This document shows positions 17,914-26,879 of a DNA stretch of 64,000 nt, piece by piece. The notes beneath the pieces were generated by a model. The model saw nothing but the letters and a program-made list of their open reading frames with translations. It searched no databases and was not told the origin of the DNA. Within the stretch, counting starts at the first letter, position 1. Each line of letters begins with the position of its first letter. Source of the DNA: Emcibacter sp. (GTDB taxonomy: Bacteria > Pseudomonadota > Alphaproteobacteria > Sphingomonadales > Emcibacteraceae); NCBI GenBank assembly GCA_021774785.1, contig JAJFIQ010000019.1:310001-374000 (forward strand). Direction: 5' to 3'. The translations under genes were made by a program, and so were the position numbers.

Positions 17914-18417
17914 ATGGCTAAAGAAAAAAAGTTGGCCTTTGCGGTAGATGATCATATTGTTTATCCAAAGCATGGCGTAGGCGTTATCACTGAAATTGGT
18001 GAGCAGGAAATTTCCGGTATGAAACTGGAACTATATGTAATCCGGTTTGAAAGTGAAAAAATGACACTGCGGGTTCCCACAAACAAGGCTGAACCGTCAG
18101 GCATGCGTGGATTATCTAGTCCGGTTATTATGGATAAGGCCTATACCACTTTAAAAGGGCGGGCTCGTGTAAAACGTACTATGTGGAGCCGTCGCGCACA
18201 AGAATATGAAGCAAAAATCAATTCCGGCAACTTGGTTCATCTGGCCGAAGTGGTAAGAGACCTTCATCGGGGTGGGGATCAGACTGAACAATCTTATAGC
18301 GAGCGTCAGATATATGAATCAGCCATTAGCCGCTTGGCCCGTGAGGTTGCGGCGGTCGAAGAAATTGCTGAAAAAGATGCCATGCTAAAATTAGCGGAAG
18401 TTATGACAGCCGCCTGA
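17914..18417 (+). CDS. carD: CarD family transcriptional regulator
   Basis: A 167-residue CarD/CdnL protein. The N-terminal Tudor-like RNA-polymerase-interaction domain (residues 8-70: DHIVYPKHGVGVITEI, LYVIRFESEKMTLRVP) binds the RNAP beta subunit. The C-terminal helical domain (about 75-165, including RRAQEYEAKINSGNLVHLAEVVRDL) contacts promoter DNA and stabilises open complexes. The expected role is global, often at rRNA promoters. Only a weak GGAG is seen, 14 bases upstream. A good terminator follows the gene. Confidence 0.93.
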   Translation: MAKEKKLAFAVDDHIVYPKHGVGVITEIGEQEISGMKLELYVIRFESEKMTLRVPTNKAEPSGMRGLSSPVIMDKAYTTLKGRARVKRTMWSRRAQEYEAKINSGNLVHLAEVVRDLHRGGDQTEQSYSERQIYESAISRLAREVAAVEEIAEKDAMLKLAEVMTAA

Positions 18418-18451
18418 TTATCGTTGAAAACGAATTCTAATAGTGATTGAG

Positions 18452-18476
18452 AGCCTGATTTAATGCAGGCTTTTTT
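18452..18476 (+). terminator. Rho-independent terminator after carD
   Basis: AGCCTG (18452-18457) and CAGGCT (18466-18471) form a 6-bp stem with an 8-base loop, followed by TTTTTT. It ends the carD transcript before the phosphatase-like gene. Confidence 0.75.
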
Positions 18477-18515
18477 CATATGTTACGGTTAAAATGCTAG
18501 ACAAAGTGACGGTCT

Positions 18516-19349
18516 ATGGAAGTTCCTGACCTTTCAAATATGGATTCTGAAAAATTCGGCTGCCTTGATCAGGTGAAGCGGGTTTGGGCTGTGGGCGCCA
18601 TACATGGTGCAGTGCATATCCTGAAGACATTACATGAAGAACTTCTTCCCCGCTTTCAGACAGGAGACAGGCTTGTTTATCTGGGGAATTATTTTGGTAA
18701 TGAGCATACGGCTACGCAGACATTGGACGAATTACTCATTACCCGTCGAAAATTGATGGCGATTGGGGATATTTCTGAGCCGGGCGCGTTTGTTTATCTG
18801 CGTGGCGCACGTGAAGAAATGCTGACCAAATTGCTTCAACTGCAATATGCCCCTAATCCGTCAGAAGTTATGGATTGGCTGTTGGGTCATCACCTGGGGG
18901 CAGTATTGGAAAGTTATGGTACCAAGGAAAATATTGCACGTGCCATTGCCCGTGAAGGGACAGTATCTATATCTAAATGGACCAGCAGCCTACGCCGGAC
19001 CATAAATACGTATCCTGGCCATTCGGCTTTACTTAATAGTTTGCGCCGGGCGGCCTTTACCAGACAGGGCTCAATATTATTTGTTCATGCTTCTATTGAT
19101 GTTTCCCGGCCTATGACCATGCAAAAGGATAATTTCTGGTGGGATAATGGTCGGTTTGACGATATTAGTGCCGCCTATTATGGATTTTCAAGAATTGTGC
19201 GTGGCTACGATCATTCCAATAAAGGGCTACGTTTGAATAACCCCCATACGGCAACATTGGATGGGGGAAGTGGCAGGGGTGGCACATTGAATGCTGTGTG
19301 CTTTTCAGTAGAAGGGGATGTTATGGATCATATTTCCATTCAGCCATAA
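18516..19349 (+). CDS. Degenerate metallophosphatase-like protein (probable pseudoenzyme)
   Basis: A 277-residue protein aligning with PPP-type metallophosphoesterases but lacking metal-binding residues. The usual GDIHG is GAIHG (27-31), GDYVDRG is GNYFGNE (57-63) and LRGNHE is LRGARE (95-100). The later His in LFVHASID (about 188-195) and the final LDGG element are kept. Loss of the first Asp, the second Asp and the Asn-His pair should abolish catalysis of the known type. The reading frame is intact, so this is a conserved-looking pseudoenzyme, not a decaying gene; a binding or regulatory role is likely. No good ribosome site precedes ATG 18516. Confidence 0.7.
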   Translation: MEVPDLSNMDSEKFGCLDQVKRVWAVGAIHGAVHILKTLHEELLPRFQTGDRLVYLGNYFGNEHTATQTLDELLITRRKLMAIGDISEPGAFVYLRGAREEMLTKLLQLQYAPNPSEVMDWLLGHHLGAVLESYGTKENIARAIAREGTVSISKWTSSLRRTINTYPGHSALLNSLRRAAFTRQGSILFVHASIDVSRPMTMQKDNFWWDNGRFDDISAAYYGFSRIVRGYDHSNKGLRLNNPHTATLDGGSGRGGTLNAVCFSVEGDVMDHISIQP

Positions 19350-19541
19350 AAAGCCAGTTTATTGAGATTAATTTTAAATTTGCGATAAAAGGCCATTAAT
19401 TTGAGATCAGCGTAATATTGACTTATCGCTTTTCTCTAACTTATTAGATATATTGATACTCGGAAGATATCACATATATATAATAGTGAACTACGGAACC
19501 TGTTGAGCTAAAAATAGACTGCAGGTTAAAGGATACTAAAA

Positions 19542-20999
19542 ATGAAAAGTGCCAAGTATTTGGTCCTTTCCGTTTCTGTGATAGCTCTGGCCTCATGTGC
19601 TGCTGTTCCTGTAACGGATAAGAATCTTCCACTCTCTGATATTTCCACGAGTTGGAGCGCTAACGATAAGGCGCAATCTGCCGTGCGTGATGGATGGTTG
19701 AATGATCTCGAAATGGAGACATTATCGAACTTCGTTGAAGAAGTGCTGAATAATAATCCAGATTTTCAGGCCACCGCCCATCGTATGGAAGCCGCCGGCT
19801 ATAATGCAAGAGTGGCGCGAGGCAACCTCTATCCCACATTAAATGCAAGCTTAGGGGTCAGTCGCCGGAGTATTCAAAATCCATTTGTTCCCAGCAACAA
19901 TGTATCGGCGGGACTTGATACCAGATGGGAAGTTGATGTTTGGGGCAGGTTATCTGCTCAATCAGCGGCTGCTAAAGCGGATTATACGGCAGCTATTTAT
20001 GATCAGGAAGGGGCAAGATTGTCCCTTGCGGCACAAGTGGCGCAAACTTGGTTTGATGCCATGGAAGCAGAGGCACAGGTGAAACTTGCCGCGAGAACGG
20101 TAGAGAGTTATGAACGGGCGGTTCGGGTTGTTGAAAAACGCTTTGCCAGAGGGTTAAGCACAGGGCTTGACCTGCGTTTGATCATTAGCAACCTGGAAGC
20201 GTCCAGAGCAAGCCAGAGCGGACGGGAAGATCAGTTGGGTCAACAGAAACGCCGTCTTGAGATATTGGCGGGCCGCTATCCGGCAGCAACTATTATGGCA
20301 ACTGGCGAAATTCCAGACTTGAATGAGGATGTCCCAACAGGATTGCCAGTAAATATGCTGGAACGTCGCCCGGACTTACAAGCTGCCAAGGCTAGGTTAC
20401 TATCCGCAGGCTATAGCAGTCAGGCGGCTGAAAAGGCTCTGTTGCCTTCTTTTTCCATTACGGCAAGCGGTAATAACAGTAGCCGTGGCTTTAGCGACTT
20501 GCTGGATCTGGATAATATATTCTGGAGCGTGATTGGGAACCTTACTCAACCCATCTTTCAGGGTGGTAAGTTACGCTATGCAGCCAAGGGTTCTCAGGAA
20601 TTATTTGAAGCGGAGAAACAGGTTTTTGCTAAAACCTTACTCGCTGCATTTAAGGAAGTTGAAGATGCTCTATCCAGTGAAAAGACCTTGAAAGAACAAG
20701 TTCTGTATACCGGAAAAGCGGCTGAAAATGCTATTGCTGCGGAAAAGGTGGCTCTTGATCAATATGGTCGGGGGCTGATTAAAATTTCAGTTTTACTGGA
20801 ATCACAAAGACAAAGTCTGGCACAGCAGAGCCAGCTTATATCTGTAAAAAAACAACATATTAATAATAGAATAGCACTACACCTTGCATTGGGTGGTGAC
20901 TTTATAACTCGGCAAGATACTCAGGAAATGACACCAAGAGAAACGGCACCAAGAGAAACGGCACCGGATAGTGATATTATAGAAGGAAATGCATTATGA
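19542..20999 (+). CDS. RND efflux outer-membrane lipoprotein (OprM/NodT family)
   Basis: A 485-residue TolC-like outer-membrane channel. The signal peptide ends in a lipobox (ALASC, cysteine at about residue 19). The body shows the two OEP repeats, with LDTRWEVDVWGRL and later IGNLTQPIFQGGKLR typical of NodT-type channels. It forms the exit duct of a tripartite pump with the next two genes; its stop overlaps the adaptor start (ATGA). The far C-terminus has a perfect 15-bp tandem duplication giving a PRETA-PRETA tail. AAGGA supports the start. Confidence 0.93.
   Translation: MKSAKYLVLSVSVIALASCAAVPVTDKNLPLSDISTSWSANDKAQSAVRDGWLNDLEMETLSNFVEEVLNNNPDFQATAHRMEAAGYNARVARGNLYPTLNASLGVSRRSIQNPFVPSNNVSAGLDTRWEVDVWGRLSAQSAAAKADYTAAIYDQEGARLSLAAQVAQTWFDAMEAEAQVKLAARTVESYERAVRVVEKRFARGLSTGLDLRLIISNLEASRASQSGREDQLGQQKRRLEILAGRYPAATIMATGEIPDLNEDVPTGLPVNMLERRPDLQAAKARLLSAGYSSQAAEKALLPSFSITASGNNSSRGFSDLLDLDNIFWSVIGNLTQPIFQGGKLRYAAKGSQELFEAEKQVFAKTLLAAFKEVEDALSSEKTLKEQVLYTGKAAENAIAAEKVALDQYGRGLIKISVLLESQRQSLAQQSQLISVKKQHINNRIALHLALGGDFITRQDTQEMTPRETAPRETAPDSDIIEGNAL
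20932..20965 (+). repeat. 15-bp tandem duplication in the OprM-like gene tail
   Basis: CACCAAGAGAAACGG occurs at 20932-20946 and again at 20947-20961, followed by a third partial CACC. It adds five residues in frame to the C-terminal tail and looks like recent replication slippage. Confidence 0.85.
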
Positions 21000-22189
21000 G
21001 TAACGTGATAGAAAGACCAAAATTAATGAAGAAAATTTTCTCAATCATGCTGCCTGTGATCATTGTCGCTGGTGCTGTTGCCGTAAGTGTCATTCTGGTG
21101 ATGGCCAAGCCAGAGCCGGAAAAAAAGGCAGTGGCTGAAATCGCCAGACATATTCGCGTGGTTGCCGCACATGAGGGGCATGTTGCTCTATATGTAAAAA
21201 CCCAGGGAACAGTGGAAGCCAAACAGGCTATTAATCTGGTGCCGCAGGTTTCCGGGCAGGTGGTTTATGTCTCAGAAAAATTTGTTGCTGGTGGAATATT
21301 CAAGAAGGGCGAAGTGATCCTTCGTCTGGACCCGAGAGATTATCAATATGCGGTAACTTCTACACAAGCACGGGTGACCGAAAGCAAGCAGATTTTGGTT
21401 CGGGAAAGGGCGGAAGCTGCCCTTGCCAAGACGGAATGGGAAGAATTAGGGCAGGGGGATGCCTCTGACTTGACACTTCGCAAACCACAACTTGCTGACG
21501 CGGAAGCAAAAGTGGAAGCGGCAGAAGCCAATCTTCGGGTGGCGAAGTTGAGTTTGGAACGCACAGAAATACGCGCTCCATTCAATGGCTTACTCACGAC
21601 AAAAAATGTTGATTTCGGACAATTTATCAATACTGGAACCAATGTAGGAAAATTATATTCCATTGATGTGCTAGAGGTAAGGCTGCCCATGTCAAGTAAG
21701 GATTTGGCTCAATTCGATATCGCCGGATTACAGTCTGGGAAGGCACAGCTTGACGTTACATTGACCGGTCGGTTTGCCAATAAGGAAAGCAAATGGAAAG
21801 GGACGATTGTCCGTACCGAAGGGCTGGTCAATACCAAAACACGCATCATGTATGTGGTGGCTCAGTTGAGCGGGGAACAATTGCTGTCTCTGGACGGGAA
21901 ACTTCCCATAAGTATCGGACAATTTGTTGCCGCAGAAGTAGAAGGTCATGTTTATGAAACTGTATTCCAATTGCCACGTGCTGTATTGCGTCAGGGTAAT
22001 CAGGTTCTTGTGGTTGATAAGGATAATAAACTTCTGACCCGTAAAATCAAAGTTATAGATTCCAACCGTGATTATGTAGTGATTTCTGAGGGACTAAAGG
22101 ACGGTGATATTGTTGTAAAGTCACAGCTTGGCGTAGATGTTGATGGTATTCTGGTGAAGTATGAAATGAATTCTGGGGATAAGTCATGA
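20996..22189 (+). CDS. RND efflux periplasmic adaptor (membrane fusion protein)
   Basis: A 397-residue HlyD/AcrA-type adaptor. An N-terminal membrane anchor (about residues 14-36) is followed by the lipoyl half-motifs (YVKTQGTVEAKQAINLVPQVSG and later RTEIRAPFNGLL), a central alpha-hairpin rich in Ala/Glu (about 120-180) and beta-barrel domains (ending KVIDSNRDYVVISEGLKDGD). It bridges the inner-membrane pump and the outer-membrane channel. It overlaps both neighbours by four bases (ATGA), so the three genes are translationally coupled. Drug or metabolite specificity cannot be read. Confidence 0.93.
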   Translation: MSNVIERPKLMKKIFSIMLPVIIVAGAVAVSVILVMAKPEPEKKAVAEIARHIRVVAAHEGHVALYVKTQGTVEAKQAINLVPQVSGQVVYVSEKFVAGGIFKKGEVILRLDPRDYQYAVTSTQARVTESKQILVRERAEAALAKTEWEELGQGDASDLTLRKPQLADAEAKVEAAEANLRVAKLSLERTEIRAPFNGLLTTKNVDFGQFINTGTNVGKLYSIDVLEVRLPMSSKDLAQFDIAGLQSGKAQLDVTLTGRFANKESKWKGTIVRTEGLVNTKTRIMYVVAQLSGEQLLSLDGKLPISIGQFVAAEVEGHVYETVFQLPRAVLRQGNQVLVVDKDNKLLTRKIKVIDSNRDYVVISEGLKDGDIVVKSQLGVDVDGILVKYEMNSGDKS

Positions 22190-25100
22190 GCAATATTATG
22201 AAATGGTTTGTTCATAACCCTGTTGCCGCTAATCTTCTGATGTTCATGATGATCATTGGTGGCCTGGTTGGTTTGCAAAATGTTGGAAAGGTGAGCTTTC
22301 CCGTCATTAGTCCTCAGGAAATTGAAGTATCTGTGGTTTATCTGGGCGCCGGACCTGAAGAAGTTGAAGAACGCATCATTATCCGCATCGAGGAAGCTGT
22401 ATATGATCTGGAAGGTGTGAAACGTGTGCGTTCTACGGCACGCGAGGGTATTGGTTTTGTTACCATCGAAGGGGTTGATGATTATGATATGCAAAAGCTC
22501 CTTAATGATGTGAAGGCCCGAGTGGATTCCATTAATACTTTTCCCAGGCTCTCCGAACGACCCTTGGTAAGCCAGCCACTCTTTAATAATGATGTCATTC
22601 GACTGGCGATAGCAGCGAATATACCAGAAACTGAATTAAAAGAACTGGGTCGCGGTATACGCAATGAATTAGCCGCCCTTAAAGGGGTTAGTCAGGTAGA
22701 GCTTAATGCCACGCGCCCTTATGAAATTTCCATCGAAATTGATGAATTTACCCTGCAAAAATATGGCTTGAGTTTTGATGATGTGGCGCAGGCTATTTCC
22801 CGATCGTCGATCAATATGCCGGCGGGTAAAGTAGACAATGATTCTGGCAATATTCAGATCATGACGCGGGGTCAGGGCTATACGGGAAAAGATTTTGAAA
22901 ATATTGTCGTTCTGCGTAATGAAGACGGTACACGTGTGTTGCTCAGTGATGTGGCAAATATTATTGATGGTTTTTCTGAAGATAGATTCAGTGCCCATGT
23001 TAACCGTAAAAATGCGCTGTTGCTTAATGTTACCTCAGGTGAAAACCCCAATGTTGTGGAGATTAGCGAGACGGTTACCGATTATGTGGAAAACACACTG
23101 AAACCCAGATTACCCGAAGGCGTTGAAGCCGTCATCTGGCTTGATAATTCAAAAGGATTTAAAAGTCGGGGCAGTACTCTGATAAGTAATGGACTTAGCG
23201 GTCTTATGCTTGTGTTTCTTGGACTGATGCTCTTTCTTACCCCACGTCTTGCGGCCTGGGTTGTGGTTGGCATTGCGGTGTCTTTCATGGGTACCTTTTT
23301 AGTCCTGCCTTTCACCGGTGAAACCTTGAATATGCTTGCCATGTTTGCTTTCATCTTGATCTTGGGAATTGTGGTGGATGATGCGATCATTGTCGGTGAG
23401 AATATCCACCGGGAAAATCAGCGTGGAGTCACGGGGGAGAAAGCCTCTGTACTTGGGGGCACGAAAGTGGCAAAACCGGTTATTTTCTCGGCTTTAACCA
23501 CGATGATCTTTTTTGCACCTTTGGCTCTGGTACCCGGTGATACCAAGCAATTTACTACCGTGATTGCTATTGTTGTCGTTTTGACTTTGACTTTCTCCCT
23601 CATAGAAAGCCTGTTGATATTACCGGCACATTTGCGGCATGGCGGGGAAATAAAACCGGGGCTTTTGGCTAAATTATTTACGAAAATTGGTTTGACAAAA
23701 TATGTTAATATAGCCAGAGGTTACGCTGAGAGATTTCTGAATGTTGCGGTGACCAAATATTATAGGCCATTTCTGGATAAGTGTTTACGACGCAAGGCCG
23801 TGACCTTGAGTGTATTCGTTGGAATGCTGATTACGGTGATTGCCGGTATTCAGATGGGTGGTCATGTTGGATTTGCTTTTCAGCCCTCTATCCCGCAGGA
23901 TTTTATCCGGGCAGAATATACTTTTCCGAGTGGTGTGCCATTTAATACTATTAAAGAGGCAACCCGTGAACTGGAAAATTCTGCTTATAAAGTGGTTCAG
24001 GACCTAGAAGCCGAATATCCGGATGATAAGATTTTCAAAGCAAGTATGGCTTTTGCCAGCGGCCGTGGTGCGCGGGCATTCTTTGTTCTGGAACCGGGAG
24101 AAAACCGACCGGTTACGACTGAGGAAATAACAACATTATGGCGGGAAGCAACCCCGTTTTTCCCCGATGCCAAGGAAGTTAAATTCGATAATACCTTTAA
24201 CAATGACAGCCGGGGAATGCGTATTCGTCTGTCCTCGTCTGATGTTGATGCAATCGAAGCGGCGGCTGCCGAACTCAAGGCCAAACTGTCCACTTATGAT
24301 GCGATCTTTTATGTGACTGATACGGCAGATTCAGCGCAGGCAGAGGCGGTGTTGTCTCTTATTCCAAGTGCAGAAAATCTGGGAATATCATTGCGGGATC
24401 TGGGTGGTCAGGTAAGACAGGCCTTTTACGGCGAAGAAGTTCAGCGAGTGCCGCGTGGCATTGATGATGTGAAAGTAATGGTGCGCTACCCAGAAGCGGA
24501 TCGCAAATCTTTTGATACCCTGAATAAATTGCGGGTACGGGCAAATGATGGTGAAGAAGTGCCTTTCGGCTCTGTGGCCAATGTGGATTATCGTCCGGCC
24601 TATACGACAATACGCCGTACAGACCGTGAACGGACATTGACAATCATTGCATCATTTGTAGAAGGAAAAGCAGCAGAGGTAGACAAGATCAAGACTGACC
24701 TAAAGGATAATTTCTTTCCTGATTGGCAAAAGAAATACAAAAATGTGAAACGCACTTTTGGCGGCGGTGACGAGGGGCAGCAAGAATTCATGCAATCCAT
24801 CATGACCAACTTCGCCTTTGGCTTGTTCATTATTTATATCCTGTTTGCCATTGCCTTTAAGTCATACTTCAAGCCATTTGTTATCTTCACGGCGCTGCCT
24901 TTTGGTTATATGGGTGCTATTCTGGGTCATTTGATACTGGGGATGGATATCAGTATTTTCTCTATCTTGGGCATTGCGGCGGCTATGGGTGTTGTGATCA
25001 ATGATAATCTGGTGCTGGTTGATTATATATGTGGTCTTCGTGACAAAGGCTATGACGTGATACAGGCCATCGAAATTTCGGCTGAGGAACGTTTCCGTCC

Positions 25101-25341
25101 CATCTTCCTGACATCCTTTACCACTTTCATTGGATTGGTTCCCCTGATGATGGAAAGTAGCGTTCAGGCCAAATTCCTGATTCCGGCAGTGGTGTCCTTG
25201 GCTTTTGGTGTCTTATTTGCTACCACTGTTACGCTCATTCTTGTGCCGGTGCTCTACATCCTTATGTCACGGACTAGGGATAGAATATACAATCTATTTG
25301 GTTGGGAGTTGAAACAAGTTCTGCCGGAACCTGCGGAATAA
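22186..25341 (+). CDS. RND efflux transporter permease (AcrB/MMPL superfamily)
   Basis: A 1051-residue proton-driven RND permease with twelve predicted helices in two repeats. It starts at IMKWFVHNPVAANLLM, has the large periplasmic loops at about 40-335 and 560-855, and the TM4-equivalent charged motif GIVVDDAIIVGEN (about 398-410), whose adjacent Asp pair carries protons. The second half has the matching AAAMGVVINDNLVLVDY. This variant resembles the MexK/VexK-like pumps more than AcrB itself by eye. It is coupled to the adaptor by ATGA and ends at a terminator. No regulator gene is adjacent, so control is unknown. Confidence 0.93.
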   Translation: MSNIMKWFVHNPVAANLLMFMMIIGGLVGLQNVGKVSFPVISPQEIEVSVVYLGAGPEEVEERIIIRIEEAVYDLEGVKRVRSTAREGIGFVTIEGVDDYDMQKLLNDVKARVDSINTFPRLSERPLVSQPLFNNDVIRLAIAANIPETELKELGRGIRNELAALKGVSQVELNATRPYEISIEIDEFTLQKYGLSFDDVAQAISRSSINMPAGKVDNDSGNIQIMTRGQGYTGKDFENIVVLRNEDGTRVLLSDVANIIDGFSEDRFSAHVNRKNALLLNVTSGENPNVVEISETVTDYVENTLKPRLPEGVEAVIWLDNSKGFKSRGSTLISNGLSGLMLVFLGLMLFLTPRLAAWVVVGIAVSFMGTFLVLPFTGETLNMLAMFAFILILGIVVDDAIIVGENIHRENQRGVTGEKASVLGGTKVAKPVIFSALTTMIFFAPLALVPGDTKQFTTVIAIVVVLTLTFSLIESLLILPAHLRHGGEIKPGLLAKLFTKIGLTKYVNIARGYAERFLNVAVTKYYRPFLDKCLRRKAVTLSVFVGMLITVIAGIQMGGHVGFAFQPSIPQDFIRAEYTFPSGVPFNTIKEATRELENSAYKVVQDLEAEYPDDKIFKASMAFASGRGARAFFVLEPGENRPVTTEEITTLWREATPFFPDAKEVKFDNTFNNDSRGMRIRLSSSDVDAIEAAAAELKAKLSTYDAIFYVTDTADSAQAEAVLSLIPSAENLGISLRDLGGQVRQAFYGEEVQRVPRGIDDVKVMVRYPEADRKSFDTLNKLRVRANDGEEVPFGSVANVDYRPAYTTIRRTDRERTLTIIASFVEGKAAEVDKIKTDLKDNFFPDWQKKYKNVKRTFGGGDEGQQEFMQSIMTNFAFGLFIIYILFAIAFKSYFKPFVIFTALPFGYMGAILGHLILGMDISIFSILGIAAAMGVVINDNLVLVDYICGLRDKGYDVIQAIEISAEERFRPIFLTSFTTFIGLVPLMMESSVQAKFLIPAVVSLAFGVLFATTVTLILVPVLYILMSRTRDRIYNLFGWELKQVLPEPAE

Positions 25342-25351
25342 GAATGGAAAA

Positions 25352-25378
25352 GGGCGGCAGTTATGCCGCTCTTTTTTT
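25352..25378. terminator. Bidirectional terminator between RND operon and M48 gene
   Basis: GGGCGGCA (25352-25359) pairs with TGCCGCTC (25364-25371), one G-T wobble, around a GTTA tetraloop, with T7 after it on the plus strand and a shorter T-run on the minus strand. It serves both converging transcripts. Confidence 0.85.
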
Positions 25379-25380
25379 AT

Positions 25381-26868
25381 TTATTTGTCGTAAACAATTA
25401 ATTTTACCCGCTGACCGGCGATAAGCCTACTGTTGCTATTAAGTCCGTTGAGTACAAGGAAACGATCGAGTTTATGATCGGCAAAGGCCATTTTGCGGGA
25501 TAGTTTTTCGGCGGTATCACGCCGCCTTACGGTTACCACGCGTATGATTTTACCTTTTATTTTTCTGGCCTGTCCGGGGGGCAATCTTTTAAAGCTGTAA
25601 GTCATGCGCTGAAGGCTATTGCTAAGGCTGTCCAGCTTACTAAGGGGGGTAATCATCAGAAAATAATAGACTTGGTCACCCGAATAACGGATGGTAACCA
25701 TGCGAACCCGTGACGGGACATTGGCAACCGTAATATCATTCCAGCCAGTGATAGCACCCATGCCGTTTATGGTCAGATCATCAAGACCTTGAAGGGCAGT
25801 GTTTTTGGCAAACTTTCGCCATGTATCAGATGTAAATTCCATCATATTACGGCCTTGCAAATCATCACCGGCAAAAATAATAATACCGCCGCCGGCAGGC
25901 CCGCTACCCTGAGCATATATCCTGTCAGAACTGTTGCTCAGGCGGTAATTTTCCGGCACTGTAAAACGAAAGCGTAGCGGCCCGTGTGAGAAGGTACGGC
26001 CATCAATAACCCCCTGGGCAGGATCATCGCCATATATCATGCCGTCTATGGCATTAAGAAAACGGTCCCGGCCCCTGTCACGACTATTTTGCGGCAGACC
26101 TGTTTCTTGGGCGGCATTAAAGGCGCGGCTGACCCGGTCACGGGTATTGGGGTGGGTTGAGAAAAACTCAGGTGGGCGTTGCTGTCCTGTGCGGTTGGCG
26201 ATTATATCCTGCAAGCTGCTTTCCGCATCCAGTGAGCCTAACATATCCGCCGCTGCGTAAGGGTCAAATCCGGCCCGGGTGGAGTAACGTACTCCTAGCT
26301 GGTCAGATTCATATTCATTTCCCCTTGAATAGCTTTTCAGATAAATTTGGGACCCATAGCCCAAGGCATCGCCCAGGCCTTTGCTTTTAGTCGCCGCCCC
26401 AAGGAGTGCAACCCCGAGACCGGTGAATAGCTGCTGATTATATCTTTTTGCAGAATGACGGGCTGTAACATGGCCGATCTCATGGCCTAATACAGAAGCC
26501 ATTTCAGACTCGCTGTTAAAGAGCGCCAAGATTCCGCGAGTTACATAAATATACCCTCCCGGCAGGGCAAAGGCATTGACAATGGGGGAATTCAGAACCG
26601 TGAAGGTAAAAGGGCTTTTTGGCAGTTCTGATACGCGGGCAAGTCGTCCACCGACAACAGCAACATATCCGGCGACTTTAGGCACATCCAGAACGCCCCC
26701 ATGTTGTTTAATAACAAGGGGGTGTTGTTCTTTTCCAATGGCGGATTCTTTAGCCGGGCTCATGAAGGGGGTAAAATCGGAACTGCCCGTTGCCGGATTG
26801 GTGGTCACACAACCCTGGAGCAATAACGCGGCAATAAACATTCCGATTGCACAAATAGTTTTTCTCAT
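25381..26868 (-). CDS. M48 family metalloprotease lipoprotein with LysM-like tail
   Basis: A 495-residue periplasmic zinc protease of the BepA/LoiP type. The signal peptide ends in a lipobox (LLLQGC, Cys about residue 20). The M48 domain has GLG-type lead-in and the HEIGH zinc motif (about residues 129-133) plus the downstream ESDQLG glutamate. The middle region is a domain seen in this subfamily. The last 55 residues (RVVTVRRRDTAEKLSRK... LVLNGLNSNSRLIAGQRVKLI) resemble a LysM fold that may bind peptidoglycan. Likely role: outer-membrane protein quality control. AAGGA supports the start; the nuclease-like gene lies 11 bases upstream in the same operon. Confidence 0.9.
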   Translation of the reverse strand: MRKTICAIGMFIAALLLQGCVTTNPATGSSDFTPFMSPAKESAIGKEQHPLVIKQHGGVLDVPKVAGYVAVVGGRLARVSELPKSPFTFTVLNSPIVNAFALPGGYIYVTRGILALFNSESEMASVLGHEIGHVTARHSAKRYNQQLFTGLGVALLGAATKSKGLGDALGYGSQIYLKSYSRGNEYESDQLGVRYSTRAGFDPYAAADMLGSLDAESSLQDIIANRTGQQRPPEFFSTHPNTRDRVSRAFNAAQETGLPQNSRDRGRDRFLNAIDGMIYGDDPAQGVIDGRTFSHGPLRFRFTVPENYRLSNSSDRIYAQGSGPAGGGIIIFAGDDLQGRNMMEFTSDTWRKFAKNTALQGLDDLTINGMGAITGWNDITVANVPSRVRMVTIRYSGDQVYYFLMITPLSKLDSLSNSLQRMTYSFKRLPPGQARKIKGKIIRVVTVRRRDTAEKLSRKMAFADHKLDRFLVLNGLNSNSRLIAGQRVKLIVYDK

Positions 26869-26879
26869 GCTTTAGTCCT

